A stretch of DNA of 64,000 bases from JBDRRP01 sp964446485 (GTDB taxonomy: Bacteria; Desulfobacterota; Desulfobacteria; Desulfobacterales; JBDRRP01), in assembly GCA_964446485.1 (NCBI GenBank), contig CAYUOU010000008.1, forward strand, positions 1 through 64,000. Reading direction: 5' to 3'. Of the stretch, positions 1-6,932 are shown one piece after another. The translations under genes and the position numbers were made by a program. Within the stretch, counting starts at the first letter, position 1. Each line of letters starts with the position of its first letter. The notes under the pieces were generated by a model that worked only from the letters and a program-made list of their open reading frames with translations, ran no database searches and had not been told where the DNA came from.

Positions 1-50
1 GACGAAGGATGACGCGTAACGCAGATATCGGACTTTTTACGGAACCGTCA
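1..50. repeat. Half of a dispersed palindromic repeat
   Basis: Bases 1-50 match, in inverse orientation, the left arm of the full palindromic element at 50263-50383: both share GCGTAACGCAGATATCGG followed by CTTTTTACGG and a CCG. The other half should lie outside the window. It ends just before the vapBC promoter. Confidence 0.7.
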
Positions 51-53
51 AGA

Positions 54-93
54 TTGACAACGGCTGCCACCTAACATATGTCTTAGGCATATG
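54..93 (+). promoter_or_regulatory. vapBC promoter and likely autoregulatory operator
   Basis: TTGACA at 54-59 is followed after 17 bases by TATGTC (77-82), a fair sigma-70 promoter. Two CATATG palindromes (75-80, 88-93) and an inverted repeat CCTAA/TTAGG (70-74, 83-87) overlap the -10. VapBC complexes usually repress their own promoter through such sites; that is inference here. Transcription would begin near 89, which favours the antitoxin start at 112 over 91. Confidence 0.45.
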
Positions 94-111
94 CCAACTA
101 TGGGGGCTGCC

Positions 112-351
112 ATGGAAACCGAACGACATGTCCGTTTGTTTAGAAACGGCCGAAACCAGGCGATCCGCATCCCACGAGAGTTTGAACTCGAGGGCACCGA
201 AGCCATTATCCGGAAGGAAGGCCACCGTTTGATTCTGGAACCCATAAGCCGCGGGAATCGACTGATCGAGTTGTTGAAAACCCTCTCGCCGATCGAAGCG
301 CCCTTTCCCGAAATCGATGACGCACCACCCGTCGACGAGTCGGTGTTTTGA
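112..351 (+). CDS. vapB: VapB-type antitoxin (AbrB/MazE fold)
   Basis: A 79-residue protein that should neutralise the PIN toxin encoded next and bind the promoter. The N-terminal ~45 residues have the swapped-hairpin AbrB pattern (VRLFRNGRNQAIRIPREF, then a hydrophobic strand ending LILEP). The acidic tail (PEIDDAPPVDESVF) is the type that plugs the toxin active site. The stop codon overlaps the toxin ATG by one base, the usual coupling. An upstream ATG at 91 is in frame, but it sits inside the operator and too close to the -10; the ATG at 112 has a GGGGG ribosome site. A standard antitoxin of the VapB/MazE type; the exact subfamily is uncertain. Confidence 0.85.
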   Translation: METERHVRLFRNGRNQAIRIPREFELEGTEAIIRKEGHRLILEPISRGNRLIELLKTLSPIEAPFPEIDDAPPVDESVF

Positions 352-758
352 TGGAAACGCATCGGTACATGCTGGATACCAACATCTTGTCCGAACTGGT
401 CCGGCAACCCGGCGGCATGGTTTTTGACCACCTTGAACGGGTGCTCCCTCAAACAGCGTGCACCAGCGTTATTGTCGCTGCAGAAATTCGCTATGGGTTC
501 GCCATCGGTGCGTCCGAACAGATCCAGCGCCAGGCTCTAATAATTCTGGATACGATGGACATTCTCCCCCTCGAAACGCCGGTCGATACCCACTATGGCG
601 ACATCAGAGCCTACTTGAAAGAACGGGGACAGCTGATCGGAGCCAACGACCTTTTTATCGCCGCTCATGCCCGCGCACTCGGTTTGGTTCTGGTTACTGC
701 CAATGAGCGGGAATTCAAACGCGTGCCTGACCTGCAGGTTGAAAATTGGCTTGGATGA
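351..758 (+). CDS. vapC: VapC-type PIN-domain ribonuclease toxin
   Basis: 135 residues, the usual length for VapC. PIN-domain acidic residues are visible at D9 (MLDTNILSE), E45 (AAEIRYG), D100 (ANDLFIAAHA) and E119 (TANEREF), which together bind the Mg/Mn for RNA cleavage; family members cut tRNA or rRNA. It follows vapB with a one-base stop/start overlap (start ATG 351). The reading frame runs, after the TGA at 756-758, directly into the remnant of an osmC-type gene, so the pair appears to have been inserted into, or joined to, an older gene. Confidence 0.9.
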   Translation: METHRYMLDTNILSELVRQPGGMVFDHLERVLPQTACTSVIVAAEIRYGFAIGASEQIQRQALIILDTMDILPLETPVDTHYGDIRAYLKERGQLIGANDLFIAAHARALGLVLVTANEREFKRVPDLQVENWLG

Positions 759-962
759 TTTCCAGCGGAACGAAACGACGGCAACCAGCATGATGAACAC
801 GATGAGAATGGAGACACGATAGTGGAGATGACCATCGATATACGCCTTCCACCCGAGTTTCCGAACAAATACCGAAAGGCGGTAATCCGCGCCGCCGAGA
901 TGTGCACGGTGAAACGAAACCTCGTGAACCCACCGGAAATTACAGTGACGGCGACGCCCTGA
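759..962 (+). pseudogene. C-terminal remnant of an OsmC-family gene
   Basis: The frame after the vapC stop encodes a peptide whose last ~45 residues (LPPEFPNKYRKAVIRAAEMC, then TVKRNLVNPPEI) look like the C-terminus of OsmC/YhfA-type peroxide-resistance proteins: the PxxYRKAxxRAAxxCxVKxxLxxPPE pattern carries the second redox Cys. The N-terminal two thirds, with the first Cys, are missing and replaced by vapBC. A GTG at 822 or ATG at 828 could start a 44-45 residue peptide, but it would lack half of the fold. Recognition is by motif memory only. Confidence 0.5.
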
Positions 963-978
963 TAACGGCATTGACCCT

Positions 979-1000
979 CCTCGCGGCGTCCGCCGCGAGG
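979..1000. other. Perfect 10-bp GC hairpin after the osmC remnant
   Basis: CCTCGCGGCG and CGCCGCGAGG (979-988, 991-1000) form a perfect stem with a two-base loop. There is no T-run after it, so it is not a classic intrinsic terminator; it may act as an mRNA end-stabiliser or be a repeat scar. Confidence 0.5.
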
Positions 1001-1034
1001 GCCCCCGGGCGCCCCCCATTCGTTACCGGTTGCG

Positions 1035-1205
1035 TTACCTCTGACGGTATTTTATCTCGTCACCTACGGACTGCTCATCGCCGCCGGCCGCATCTTTTTC
1101 AAGCGTGAAGATGCCATCGCCATGGTCTTTGGGGCGGTGATGCGGGATCTGTCTATAATGATAATCTTCGAATCCTTCGCGGTTACAGCCTTGACATGCC
1201 TGTAA
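1035..1205 (+). pseudogene. C-terminal remnant of a bile-acid/arsenite (ACR3-like) permease
   Basis: An open stretch without a start codon encodes a hydrophobic segment, then GRIFFKREDAIAMVFGAVMR and DLSIMIIF, ending in TAA at 1203. The pattern G-R-x-F-x-R-E-D-A-I-A-x-V-F-G-x-V-M-R-D-L-S is typical of late helices of the bile acid:sodium symporter/ACR3 family. Only about 55 residues of a ~320-residue protein remain, so this is a gene scar. The frame is lost upstream of about 1030. Confidence 0.45.
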
Positions 1206-1219
1206 AACCCCCTCAACTG

Positions 1220-1318
1220 CCATCCCGAGCGAAGTGAGGGATCTGTGGGTTAATCGGAAAATCCATAGATCACGATACGTTGAGATTCCTCGTCGCCAGC
1301 TCCTCGGAGTGTCAAATG
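1220..1318. repeat. Dispersed GCGAAG..GAGGGATCT-type repeat
   Basis: The segment begins CATCCCGAGCGAAGTGAGGG and ends with a roughly inverted counterpart (TTGAGATTCCTCGTCGCC, then CCTCGGAGTGTCA). This pairing of a GAGCGAAG..GAGGGATCT arm with its inverse is a common intergenic repeat type in many bacteria. No protein is encoded. Confidence 0.4.
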
Positions 1319-1328
1319 GTGTTCGTAA

Positions 1329-1348
1329 GACTTTTTACGGTGCCATCA
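1329..1348. repeat. Short dispersed repeat GACTTTTTACGG-type
   Basis: GACTTTTTACGG followed by TGCCATCA, a variant of the arm seen at 31-50 and 50365-50383. It stands alone here, downstream of the permease remnant. Confidence 0.5.
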
Positions 1349-1400
1349 GCCCTTGATCTTTAAAAACGGGTTGCGGGCAGTGGTCTAAAAAGTGTTTTTG

Positions 1401-1856
1401 TCAGTTGTAAGCCAGGCGGGACTTTTCATCGTTCATCGTCGGTACAATGATTGCCTTCCATTCATCGCTGCTCCACGTTCCTAGTCTTTCGTGCATTTTC
1501 AAATACTTTTCCGGTATGGGATGAGTACCGTAAACAACTTCAAGCCCGTATTTCGTATCTATATAGTCGTGGAAATAGGTGATATGAGGACATGGCGGGT
1601 ATCCTACAATCAGCCCTGTTGCCAGATGAATGATTTCCGCGCCGTTGGCCTTCATTTCGTCCACCGCATATTCGATGTTGCCTCCGGGACATCCGTCGCA
1701 ACTCGTGTACCCGACAACCTCGACCTCCACATCCTTATATCTGCTGAATGCGCCTTCACGGTTCTTTAGTGATCTGAAACACTTGCCTCCGCAGCATCTT
1801 CGGTAACGGTCACAGATGATTATCCCAACCTTTTTTGTTTTATCATTTGGATACAT
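1401..1856 (-). CDS. CGGC-domain protein
   Basis: A 151-residue soluble protein named for its CGGK/CGGC-like cysteine cluster: C15, then CCGGKC at 21-26, then CDGC at 53-56 and C89 (PPCPH). The family is believed to bind metal or do thiol chemistry, but no reaction is established. Many anaerobes carry one or more copies. The start at 1856 has an AAGGAG site eight bases upstream. It lies on the same strand as, and 136 bases beyond, the DsrE-like selenoprotein, so the two small redox-type proteins could be co-transcribed. A TTTTTACCG repeat lies between them. Confidence 0.75.
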   Translation of the reverse strand: MYPNDKTKKVGIIICDRYRRCCGGKCFRSLKNREGAFSRYKDVEVEVVGYTSCDGCPGGNIEYAVDEMKANGAEIIHLATGLIVGYPPCPHITYFHDYIDTKYGLEVVYGTHPIPEKYLKMHERLGTWSSDEWKAIIVPTMNDEKSRLAYN

Positions 1857-1960
1857 TAAATTTCTCCTTACCGAAGAGGATCGATTCTGAAAGGATCTCT
1901 TCCGTTCATAACCAACGCCCAGTTGGCCAATAGTCCTTCCTGGTGCAATTCAGCCTATGC

Positions 1961-1981
1961 CACTTTTTACCGTTTCATCAA
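1961..1981. repeat. Short dispersed repeat CTTTTTACCGTTTCATCAA
   Basis: CACTTTTTACCGTTTCATCA at 1961-1980. The same sequence is found at 62497-62514 and inverted at 11179-11198, always in intergenic DNA. Here it sits just 3' of the selenoprotein stop codon. Confidence 0.65.
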
Positions 1982-1992
1982 GCTTCTTCACC

Positions 1993-2343
1993 CTAAAAAT
2001 TGATCACCTTGGCATCAGCGGCGATATCGATAAGGTGGGGGCCGCCTTCGAGGACCATGTTGCTGAAGAAGTTGCTCTCGTCAACCTGACGAGCCTTGGC
2101 GCAGGGAATTCAGACCCCGATGGGGATCTCGTTGTCGACGATGTAGGGCAGGTAGTCGTGGGGGCAGTCCCCCGTGGGGGTCTTGACCGTGAGATCCCGT
2201 GTTTTATCGGCCCACAACACGCCGCTGTCGATAAAGAAGATGTATACGGTGTGCCCCTTTTCCCCGGCGATTTTGGCGAGCTGAAAACACCGCGTCGCCT
2301 TTTCGTTGTCATCCTCCGCCAAAGTGAACAAAAAATTTGCCAT
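1993..2343 (-). CDS. DsrE-family selenoprotein (in-frame UGA = Sec78)
   Basis: A 116-residue DsrE/DsrF-like sulfur-relay or redox protein if the in-frame TGA at 2110-2112 is read as selenocysteine. The ATG at 2343 follows a GGGAGG site. Residues 1-77 (MANFLFTLAEDDNEKATRCF, GHTVYIFFIDSGV, NEIPIGV) are a DsrE alpha/beta fold. After the TGA the frame stays coding (IPCAKARQVDESNFFSNM, then HLIDIAADAKVINF, TAG). Family members have a Cys where the TGA falls, in G-V-C-x-P-C-A-K-A-R, so the motif becomes U78-x-x-C81. A hairpin with a GGU loop follows (2077-2093). DsrE-like selenoproteins have been reported from deltaproteobacteria. A nonsense mutation is the alternative, but both sides are intact. 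The Sec-insertion genes are not in this window. Confidence 0.85.
2077..2112 (-). promoter_or_regulatory. Bacterial SECIS element for the DsrE-like selenoprotein
   Basis: On the mRNA, starting from the UGA (2112-2110), a stem CUCGUCA / UGACGAG forms at nucleotides 20-26 and 30-36, that is 2093-2087 and 2083-2077. It has seven perfect pairs closing a GGU tri-loop. The first loop G lies 24 bases after the UGA, within the distance normally seen for bacterial SECIS hairpins, and a G (often GU) in the apical loop is what SelB recognises. The plus strand shows it as CTCGTCA ACC TGACGAG. Confidence 0.8.
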
Positions 2344-2414
2344 GGATGCCTCCCTCGGTTGTTGGTGGGTTGCCATTGAAACGACCGCCCCGGCCGCTTG
2401 CAGGCCTGGCAAAA

Positions 2415-2444
2415 CAAGTACAGGGGGGAACACGGCGGTGTCAA
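2415..2444 (-). promoter_or_regulatory. Possible sigma-70 promoter of the selenoprotein gene
   Basis: On the minus strand TTGACA (2444-2439) is followed after 18 bases by TACTTG (2420-2415), about 70 bases before the start codon. The -35 is perfect and the -10 weak. Confidence 0.3.
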
Positions 2445-2579
2445 CAATTATGAGCATAGGCTTATTAGCGCCTGTGTCCACATGGCGCGGCGAATGGCTG
2501 AGTCAGAGCTGTGTAAACGGTGCGACATGGGCTCATCACTCGACCGGATTGACCAGCGGAGCAAATGCCGGTGAGAGCA

Positions 2580-3992
2580 CTACTTGCGGCGCAGAAGGTT
2601 TTTGGCCGTGCTGATTTCCACGTAGGAAGCCCCGGCCTCGCTTCCGAAATTGCCCGCAAGGACGGTGACCAGGTCGTCTTCCGTAATGAGTTTTTCTTCC
2701 AGTAAACGGCTCACCGCCGCATTTAGAAATTCGTGAGTGCTGAGATCGGGCGTCATGTAGCCGGCATGAACGCCGAATGAGAGGGATAGCTCCCGCATGA
2801 CCCGGCGGCTGTAGCACTGACCAAAGATGGGGTTCTCGCCCCGGTAGGCCACCAGGCTGAGGATGGTTTTTCCGCTGATGCTGTCCGCGATGAGGGCTTT
2901 GGAGTTGAGCCGCAGACCTGATTTGACGGCCGCCTTGGCCAGGTAGCTGGTGACGGTGTTTTCGCTTTCATACGGGGTGTCGGAGAAGCCGACCTGGCTT
3001 GACTCCACCTCTTTGGCAATCTTCGCCATCATCTTTACCGACTCGACCGGATAACGGCCGTTCGCGGTTTCACCGGAAAGCATGACAGCGTCGGTGTGAT
3101 CGAGGATGGCATTGGCCACGTCGGAGACCTCAGCCCGGGTGGGCCGAGGGGCGGTAATCATGGACTGAAGCATCTGGGTGGCGATGATGACCGGTTTTCG
3201 CCGCTCAATGCACTTTCTGACGAGCTGCTTCTGGATGATGGGAATTTTCTCGGCGGGCAGTTCGATGGCCAGGTCCCCCCGGGCCACCATCACACCGTAG
3301 GCGTCATCAAGAATCTCTTCGATATTGGTGACGCCGGCCTCGTTTTCGATCTTGGCGATGATCTTAATCTGGCTTCCCCGGGCATCGAGGAGATCCTGGA
3401 CGGCGCGCACATCGTCTTTGGTGCGCACAAATGAATGCGCGATAAAATCAACCTCCTGGTCTATGGCAAATGCGATGAAGGCTTTGTCTTTCTCGTTGAG
3501 CGACGGCAGGTCGGCGATATGGACGCTGGGCAGGTTGATGCTTTTCTTGGCCTTTATGACACCGCCGTTTTGGACTTCGCACTGGAGCGCATCCCCCGTC
3601 TTATCCACAACGAGCAGTTCGATGTCGCCGTCGTCAATGAGGATCCGATCGCCCGGATTCAGGTCTTCGACAAATCGGTCATAAGTGACGGTGATGCAGG
3701 GCCCGGTGGTTCCGAGAGAATGATCCACTCGGATGCAGACGATGTCCCGGGCCGCAACGGGGGTGTCCGGGGTCGCTACAGTGGTCCGGATTTCCGGCCC
3801 CTTGGTGTCGATGATGATGGCGATGCGATCCGAAACGGCGCGGACGTTTTCGATAATGGTGAGCGCCTCTTCGGTCGTTGCGTGGGCGGTGTTGATGCGC
3901 ACGGCATCCATCCCGGCTTCGTGAAGTTGTTTCAGCAGGTGAGGATCGCACATGCGACTGGATATGGTGGCGATGATTTTGGTTTTTTTCAT
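2580..3992 (-). CDS. pyk: Pyruvate kinase
   Basis: 470 residues; catalyses phosphoenolpyruvate + ADP to pyruvate + ATP, the last step of glycolysis. Visible motifs are RINTAH (32-37), DTKGPEIR (62-69), the catalytic Lys in IIAKIENEAG (K213), the metal site in VARGDLAIE (235-243), and ATQMLQSM / PTRAEVSDVANA, the family signature around the K/Mg site. The C-terminal domain is present and complete. I chose the ATG at 3992 because the sequence becomes family-like there (MKKTKIIATI); earlier in-frame starts (4025, 4115) would add 11-41 residues of no recognisable character. It is divergent from the BFD-like gene and 236 bases upstream of the selenoprotein on the same strand. Confidence 0.93.
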   Translation of the reverse strand: MKKTKIIATISSRMCDPHLLKQLHEAGMDAVRINTAHATTEEALTIIENVRAVSDRIAIIIDTKGPEIRTTVATPDTPVAARDIVCIRVDHSLGTTGPCITVTYDRFVEDLNPGDRILIDDGDIELLVVDKTGDALQCEVQNGGVIKAKKSINLPSVHIADLPSLNEKDKAFIAFAIDQEVDFIAHSFVRTKDDVRAVQDLLDARGSQIKIIAKIENEAGVTNIEEILDDAYGVMVARGDLAIELPAEKIPIIQKQLVRKCIERRKPVIIATQMLQSMITAPRPTRAEVSDVANAILDHTDAVMLSGETANGRYPVESVKMMAKIAKEVESSQVGFSDTPYESENTVTSYLAKAAVKSGLRLNSKALIADSISGKTILSLVAYRGENPIFGQCYSRRVMRELSLSFGVHAGYMTPDLSTHEFLNAAVSRLLEEKLITEDDLVTVLAGNFGSEAGASYVEISTAKNLLRRK

Positions 3993-4077
3993 GGCGGCAG
4001 TTCCTGTTTGCGTTTCTTTTACCATTGCCAAACAATTTCGGGTTGGTCGGCGGTTTTTGCAATATAGTGAGACCAGC

Positions 4078-4293
4078 ATGGACGAATCACAGATTATCGA
4101 CGGACTGAAAATCATCTGCCAGTGCAGGGCCGTCCGTAAGCGGATCTTTCTTGGCCACTTGGCATCGGGCCATGTCAGTGTCGAGGCGCTTCAGCGGGTC
4201 ACCGGCGCCGGTTCCGGCGATTGTGAGGGGAAGCGATGCACCCCGCGTATCGAGGCACTACTGGCGCAACACCTGGCCAACACTGAGAAATAA
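4078..4293 (+). CDS. BFD-like [2Fe-2S]-binding small protein
   Basis: 71 residues. Cysteines C14-x-C16 and C49-x4-C54 around a G-A-G-S-G-D turn, with the helix V-E-A-L-Q-R between them, reproduce the bacterioferritin-associated ferredoxin layout (C-x-C ... T-G-A-G-x-x-C-x-x-C) that holds a [2Fe-2S] cluster. Spacing in the second pair is wider than the usual C-x2-C, so cluster binding is inferred. Such domains occur in Bfd, NifU, nitrite reductases and copper chaperones; as a stand-alone protein here it may be an electron-transfer or regulatory unit. It starts 85 bases from the divergent pyk start. Confidence 0.65.
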   Translation: MDESQIIDGLKIICQCRAVRKRIFLGHLASGHVSVEALQRVTGAGSGDCEGKRCTPRIEALLAQHLANTEK

Positions 4294-4328
4294 GCCCCAC
4301 TGCGTTCGTGGTATCGTTTTGAAACGCG

Positions 4329-5087
4329 TCAGGTCTTGCCGGAGCACCTGCCGCACGGCACTTCGGATCGACACGGCCGGCGGTGTGGGAGCAGCATGGG
4401 GACACACCGCTGATAGCGCAGATAGTCGCTGCCAAAACGGGCCAGCAGATCGCGCTCTTCGAAGTGTGCGCCCATGACGATCCACAGACTCCACAACAAG
4501 TTGAACATCAGTCGGTCCGTGGTCACCGCCGGGTGTGCCCAGATTAACACCAGAGATAGAAAATACAATGGGTGCCGGACCCAGCGATAAGGGCCCGTTA
4601 CGGTCAGGAGCGTCGTGGCCCGGCGAATTGGCCCGCCGCTGCCGCGTGTCTGGCGCAAGCCCAATGGGTCGAAGTCATCCAGCGCCCTGACGCTGAGTGC
4701 GAAGCCGATGCCCGTGGCGAAAAACACGGCGCGAAAGGCGAAGTTCCAGGGGCTGGACACTCGGTATGCCCATTCGTTGCTGGGTTGCCAAAAGCCGACG
4801 ACAACCAACAGTGCCATTCCGGAGAGAATGCTGTAGAGGGCACCATGCCAGCGCGCGTTGAGTAACGCAGACAGGCGTCGGCGAAACTCGGGACGGATCA
4901 TGCCGCTGTGAAGGATAAAAAACGGCAGGCAGATGAAAGTGTCCCAGATGATGGCCCCGGCCGGGCTGAATCCGAGAGCCACAAAGGACATGGTGCCGGC
5001 GTAGAGAAATGCGCCAAAGGCGAGGAGCGATCCGCCGCCGATAATCAGGGACGCGGATAAGATGAGGTTCTCTTTGGATAGCTTCAT
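4329..5087 (-). CDS. NnrU/isoprenylcysteine methyltransferase-like membrane protein
   Basis: About 252 residues with five or six hydrophobic helices. The segment GPYRWVRHPLYFLSLVLIW is the hallmark of the PEMT/ICMT/NnrU membrane methyltransferase-like superfamily, where the R-H-P motif contacts S-adenosylmethionine; the later FEERDLLARFGSDY.RY matches the EE-x2-L-x2-F-x2-Y motif of the same proteins. The substrate is unknown. The ATG at 5087 (MKLSKENL) is the probable start; ORFs extending upstream are Arg-rich and unlike the family. It sits between the BFD-like gene (convergent) and the cold-shock gene. Confidence 0.7.
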   Translation of the reverse strand: MKLSKENLILSASLIIGGGSLLAFGAFLYAGTMSFVALGFSPAGAIIWDTFICLPFFILHSGMIRPEFRRRLSALLNARWHGALYSILSGMALLVVVGFWQPSNEWAYRVSSPWNFAFRAVFFATGIGFALSVRALDDFDPLGLRQTRGSGGPIRRATTLLTVTGPYRWVRHPLYFLSLVLIWAHPAVTTDRLMFNLLWSLWIVMGAHFEERDLLARFGSDYLRYQRCVPMLLPHRRPCRSEVPCGRCSGKT

Positions 5088-5166
5088 GTGAGAAATACGT
5101 TTCGGTAATGAGCCCATTGGGTGACCGACCTGAACGGCGCGGTGCCGGTATTGCCATCCAAAAAGC

Positions 5167-5204
5167 AAAAAAAAGCGCTTTCCCACTGGGGGGAAAGCGC
5201 TTTT
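5167..5204 (-). terminator. Strong intrinsic terminator of the cold-shock gene
   Basis: AAAAGCGCTTTCCC (5171-5184) and GGGAAAGCGCTTTT (5191-5204) form a perfect 14-bp stem with a six-base loop. On the minus strand it is followed by an uninterrupted U-run (5174-5167). It lies 18 bases after the csp stop. Confidence 0.9.
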
Positions 5205-5222
5205 CCAATCCGATCGGGAAGG

Positions 5223-5423
5223 TTAGACGACGGTGACGTTTTCTGCCGCCGGGCCTTTTTTACCTTCAACGATGTCAAAGGTTACGCGGTCGCCCTCGTT
5301 GAGGGATTTGAAACCAGCGCCGTTGATGCCAGTGTGATGTACGAATACATCCGGCCCATCTTCTTGCTCGATGAAACCGAAACCCTTGGCGTCGTTAAAC
5401 CATTTTACAATGCCGTTTGCCAT
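5223..5423 (-). CDS. Cold-shock domain protein (CspA family)
   Basis: 66 residues, the standard length of a single-domain RNA/ssDNA chaperone. RNP1 (KGFGFI, 13-18) and RNP2 (VFVHH, 26-30) carry the aromatic residues that stack on nucleic-acid bases. An AAAGGAGG site precedes the ATG at 5423, and a very strong terminator follows, so it is a monocistronic, probably abundant transcript. The ~150-base AT-rich leader upstream on the minus strand may hold the long 5' UTR common in this family; I could not assign a promoter with confidence. Confidence 0.95.
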   Translation of the reverse strand: MANGIVKWFNDAKGFGFIEQEDGPDVFVHHTGINGAGFKSLNEGDRVTFDIVEGKKGPAAENVTVV

Positions 5424-5953
5424 GCTGCCATCCTCCTTTCATAATAATTTTCTCAAAGTCTCACACTGGAGGATGCCGCGCAAACAACATTGGGGTACCT
5501 TCAGACTGAAACCGGCCCGCCAACTCTGGCCGGACCTTTATTGATTGACGGAAAGATAATCGCTCTTTTTTCAAAATGCAAGCAAAAAGAGTGAGATGGA
5601 TTGTTTCCCCCTCTGCAGCGGACGTACGGGTGCAATGCGCTTTTCGAAGAATTCCCGCCTGCGCGTTGACGGGACGCTTCACTGCGAAAGACTCCCCGCA
5701 GGGTACCGCATCGATTCCCGGTGTCGGTGTGGCGACGCGGGAGCGCCGCCGCGAGGTCTTTTTGTGTCGCTGCAAGGTCTTGTTTGCAGGCGGTCCGGCC
5801 AGTCCGGTGCGTTGTTTACCCCATAGCGGCAGCTGGGCAGTCTGGTCCAAACACAAGTTACATGCTAAGTTGATGCCCACTCAATCACATTGGATCAACG
5901 ACTTGATTGACACGACTTCCGAAAACGCATCTCGATCTATCCAACCGCTACTG
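5424..5953. other. Intergenic stretch without a recognised gene
   Basis: 530 bases between divergent csp and the NlpC/P60 gene. It has open frames, but they are Arg/Cys-rich and match nothing I recognise. The csp-proximal 150 bases are the likely csp leader and promoter. Confidence 0.5.
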
Positions 5954-6724
5954 ATGGCTCGTGGAAGACTGGGCTTATGGGGGGTTGCCGTTACCATAGT
6001 ACTGATGCTAACCGCATGTGTCGGGCCGCAGTCGGTGGCGCCGGCGCCGCAAAAGCCGCCCGCCGCCGCACCACCGGCACTGCCACTCGAAACCATTCGC
6101 TACACCATTCAGGTCGGGGCTTTTTCAACTCCGGAAAGGGCCGCCGCCTACGAGGAGAGACTGGCGGCTGATGGTGTCGACGCCTACTACTTCATCGACA
6201 CGGATCAACTCAGCAAGGTGCGCTTCGGCCGATTCGATTCCAAGGCGGCGGCGCAAAAGTATGCCGGCGGTCTGGTCGCCAGAGGCGTCATCGACGATTT
6301 CTATATCGTCCGTCCCCGGTCAACAGGTACTGACAGCGCGTCGCATACCATCCTGCGGAAAAACCTCATTGCCACCGCTCGCCGCTTCATCGGCACCCCC
6401 TATCAATGGGGCGGCGCATCGGCCAGCGTTGGCTTCGACTGCAGCGGGTTGACCATGACGGTCTATCGTCTGAATGGGCTTGAGTTGCCCCGCACCGCGC
6501 GAGCTCAGTATCGCGCCGGGTCTGCCGTTGAAAAGGAAACCCTTCAGGCCGGTGATTTGGTATTTTTCCGGACCGGCAGTTACGGTCGCATCTCCCACGT
6601 CGGTATTTACAGCGGCGGGGGGCGTTTCATTCACGCCCCTGGCAGCGGAAAGACCATCCGGAGCGCTTTTTTAGATAATGACTATTTTAAGTCACGATTC
6701 GCCGGGGCTTGCCGTTACTTTTGA
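5954..6724 (+). CDS. SPOR-NlpC/P60 cell-wall peptidase lipoprotein
   Basis: 256 residues. A lipoprotein signal (hydrophobic run ending MLTAC, C22) anchors it to a membrane. A Pro/Ala linker leads to a SPOR-like repeat (about 48-120, TIQVGAFSTPERAAAYEERL), which binds glycan strands stripped of peptides. The C-terminal NlpC/P60 domain has the papain-like triad: Cys163 (FDCSGL), His215 (SHVGIY) and His227 (FIHAPG). It should cut within peptidoglycan stem peptides, typically D-gamma-Glu-meso-DAP. The start is the ATG that puts the signal peptide at the N-terminus; in-frame ATGs at 5873 and 5576 would bury it. The preceding ribosome site is weak. Confidence 0.88.
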   Translation: MARGRLGLWGVAVTIVLMLTACVGPQSVAPAPQKPPAAAPPALPLETIRYTIQVGAFSTPERAAAYEERLAADGVDAYYFIDTDQLSKVRFGRFDSKAAAQKYAGGLVARGVIDDFYIVRPRSTGTDSASHTILRKNLIATARRFIGTPYQWGGASASVGFDCSGLTMTVYRLNGLELPRTARAQYRAGSAVEKETLQAGDLVFFRTGSYGRISHVGIYSGGGRFIHAPGSGKTIRSAFLDNDYFKSRFAGACRYF

Positions 6725-6932
6725 GGACCGTTTCATATGTCGCATTCTGTGGCGGCAGTACCTATCGGTTAATGTCCATTTCCCCGAAATCCGCCAGCAG
6801 GGAGTTCTCAGCCGATCCTTTCAACCGGTTGCGCGTCAGGAAAACAGCCATCGGGTGGCCTTTGCGAGCAATGACGTCGCCGTAAGTCCGCCGACCCACA
6901 AGGCTGAAAACCACAACCATTGGCGCTGCTTC

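Noticed and set aside
3435..4067. 210-residue plus-strand frame within pyk
   Set aside because: Mirror of the pyruvate kinase codons; Gly/Asp-rich and without a start signal.
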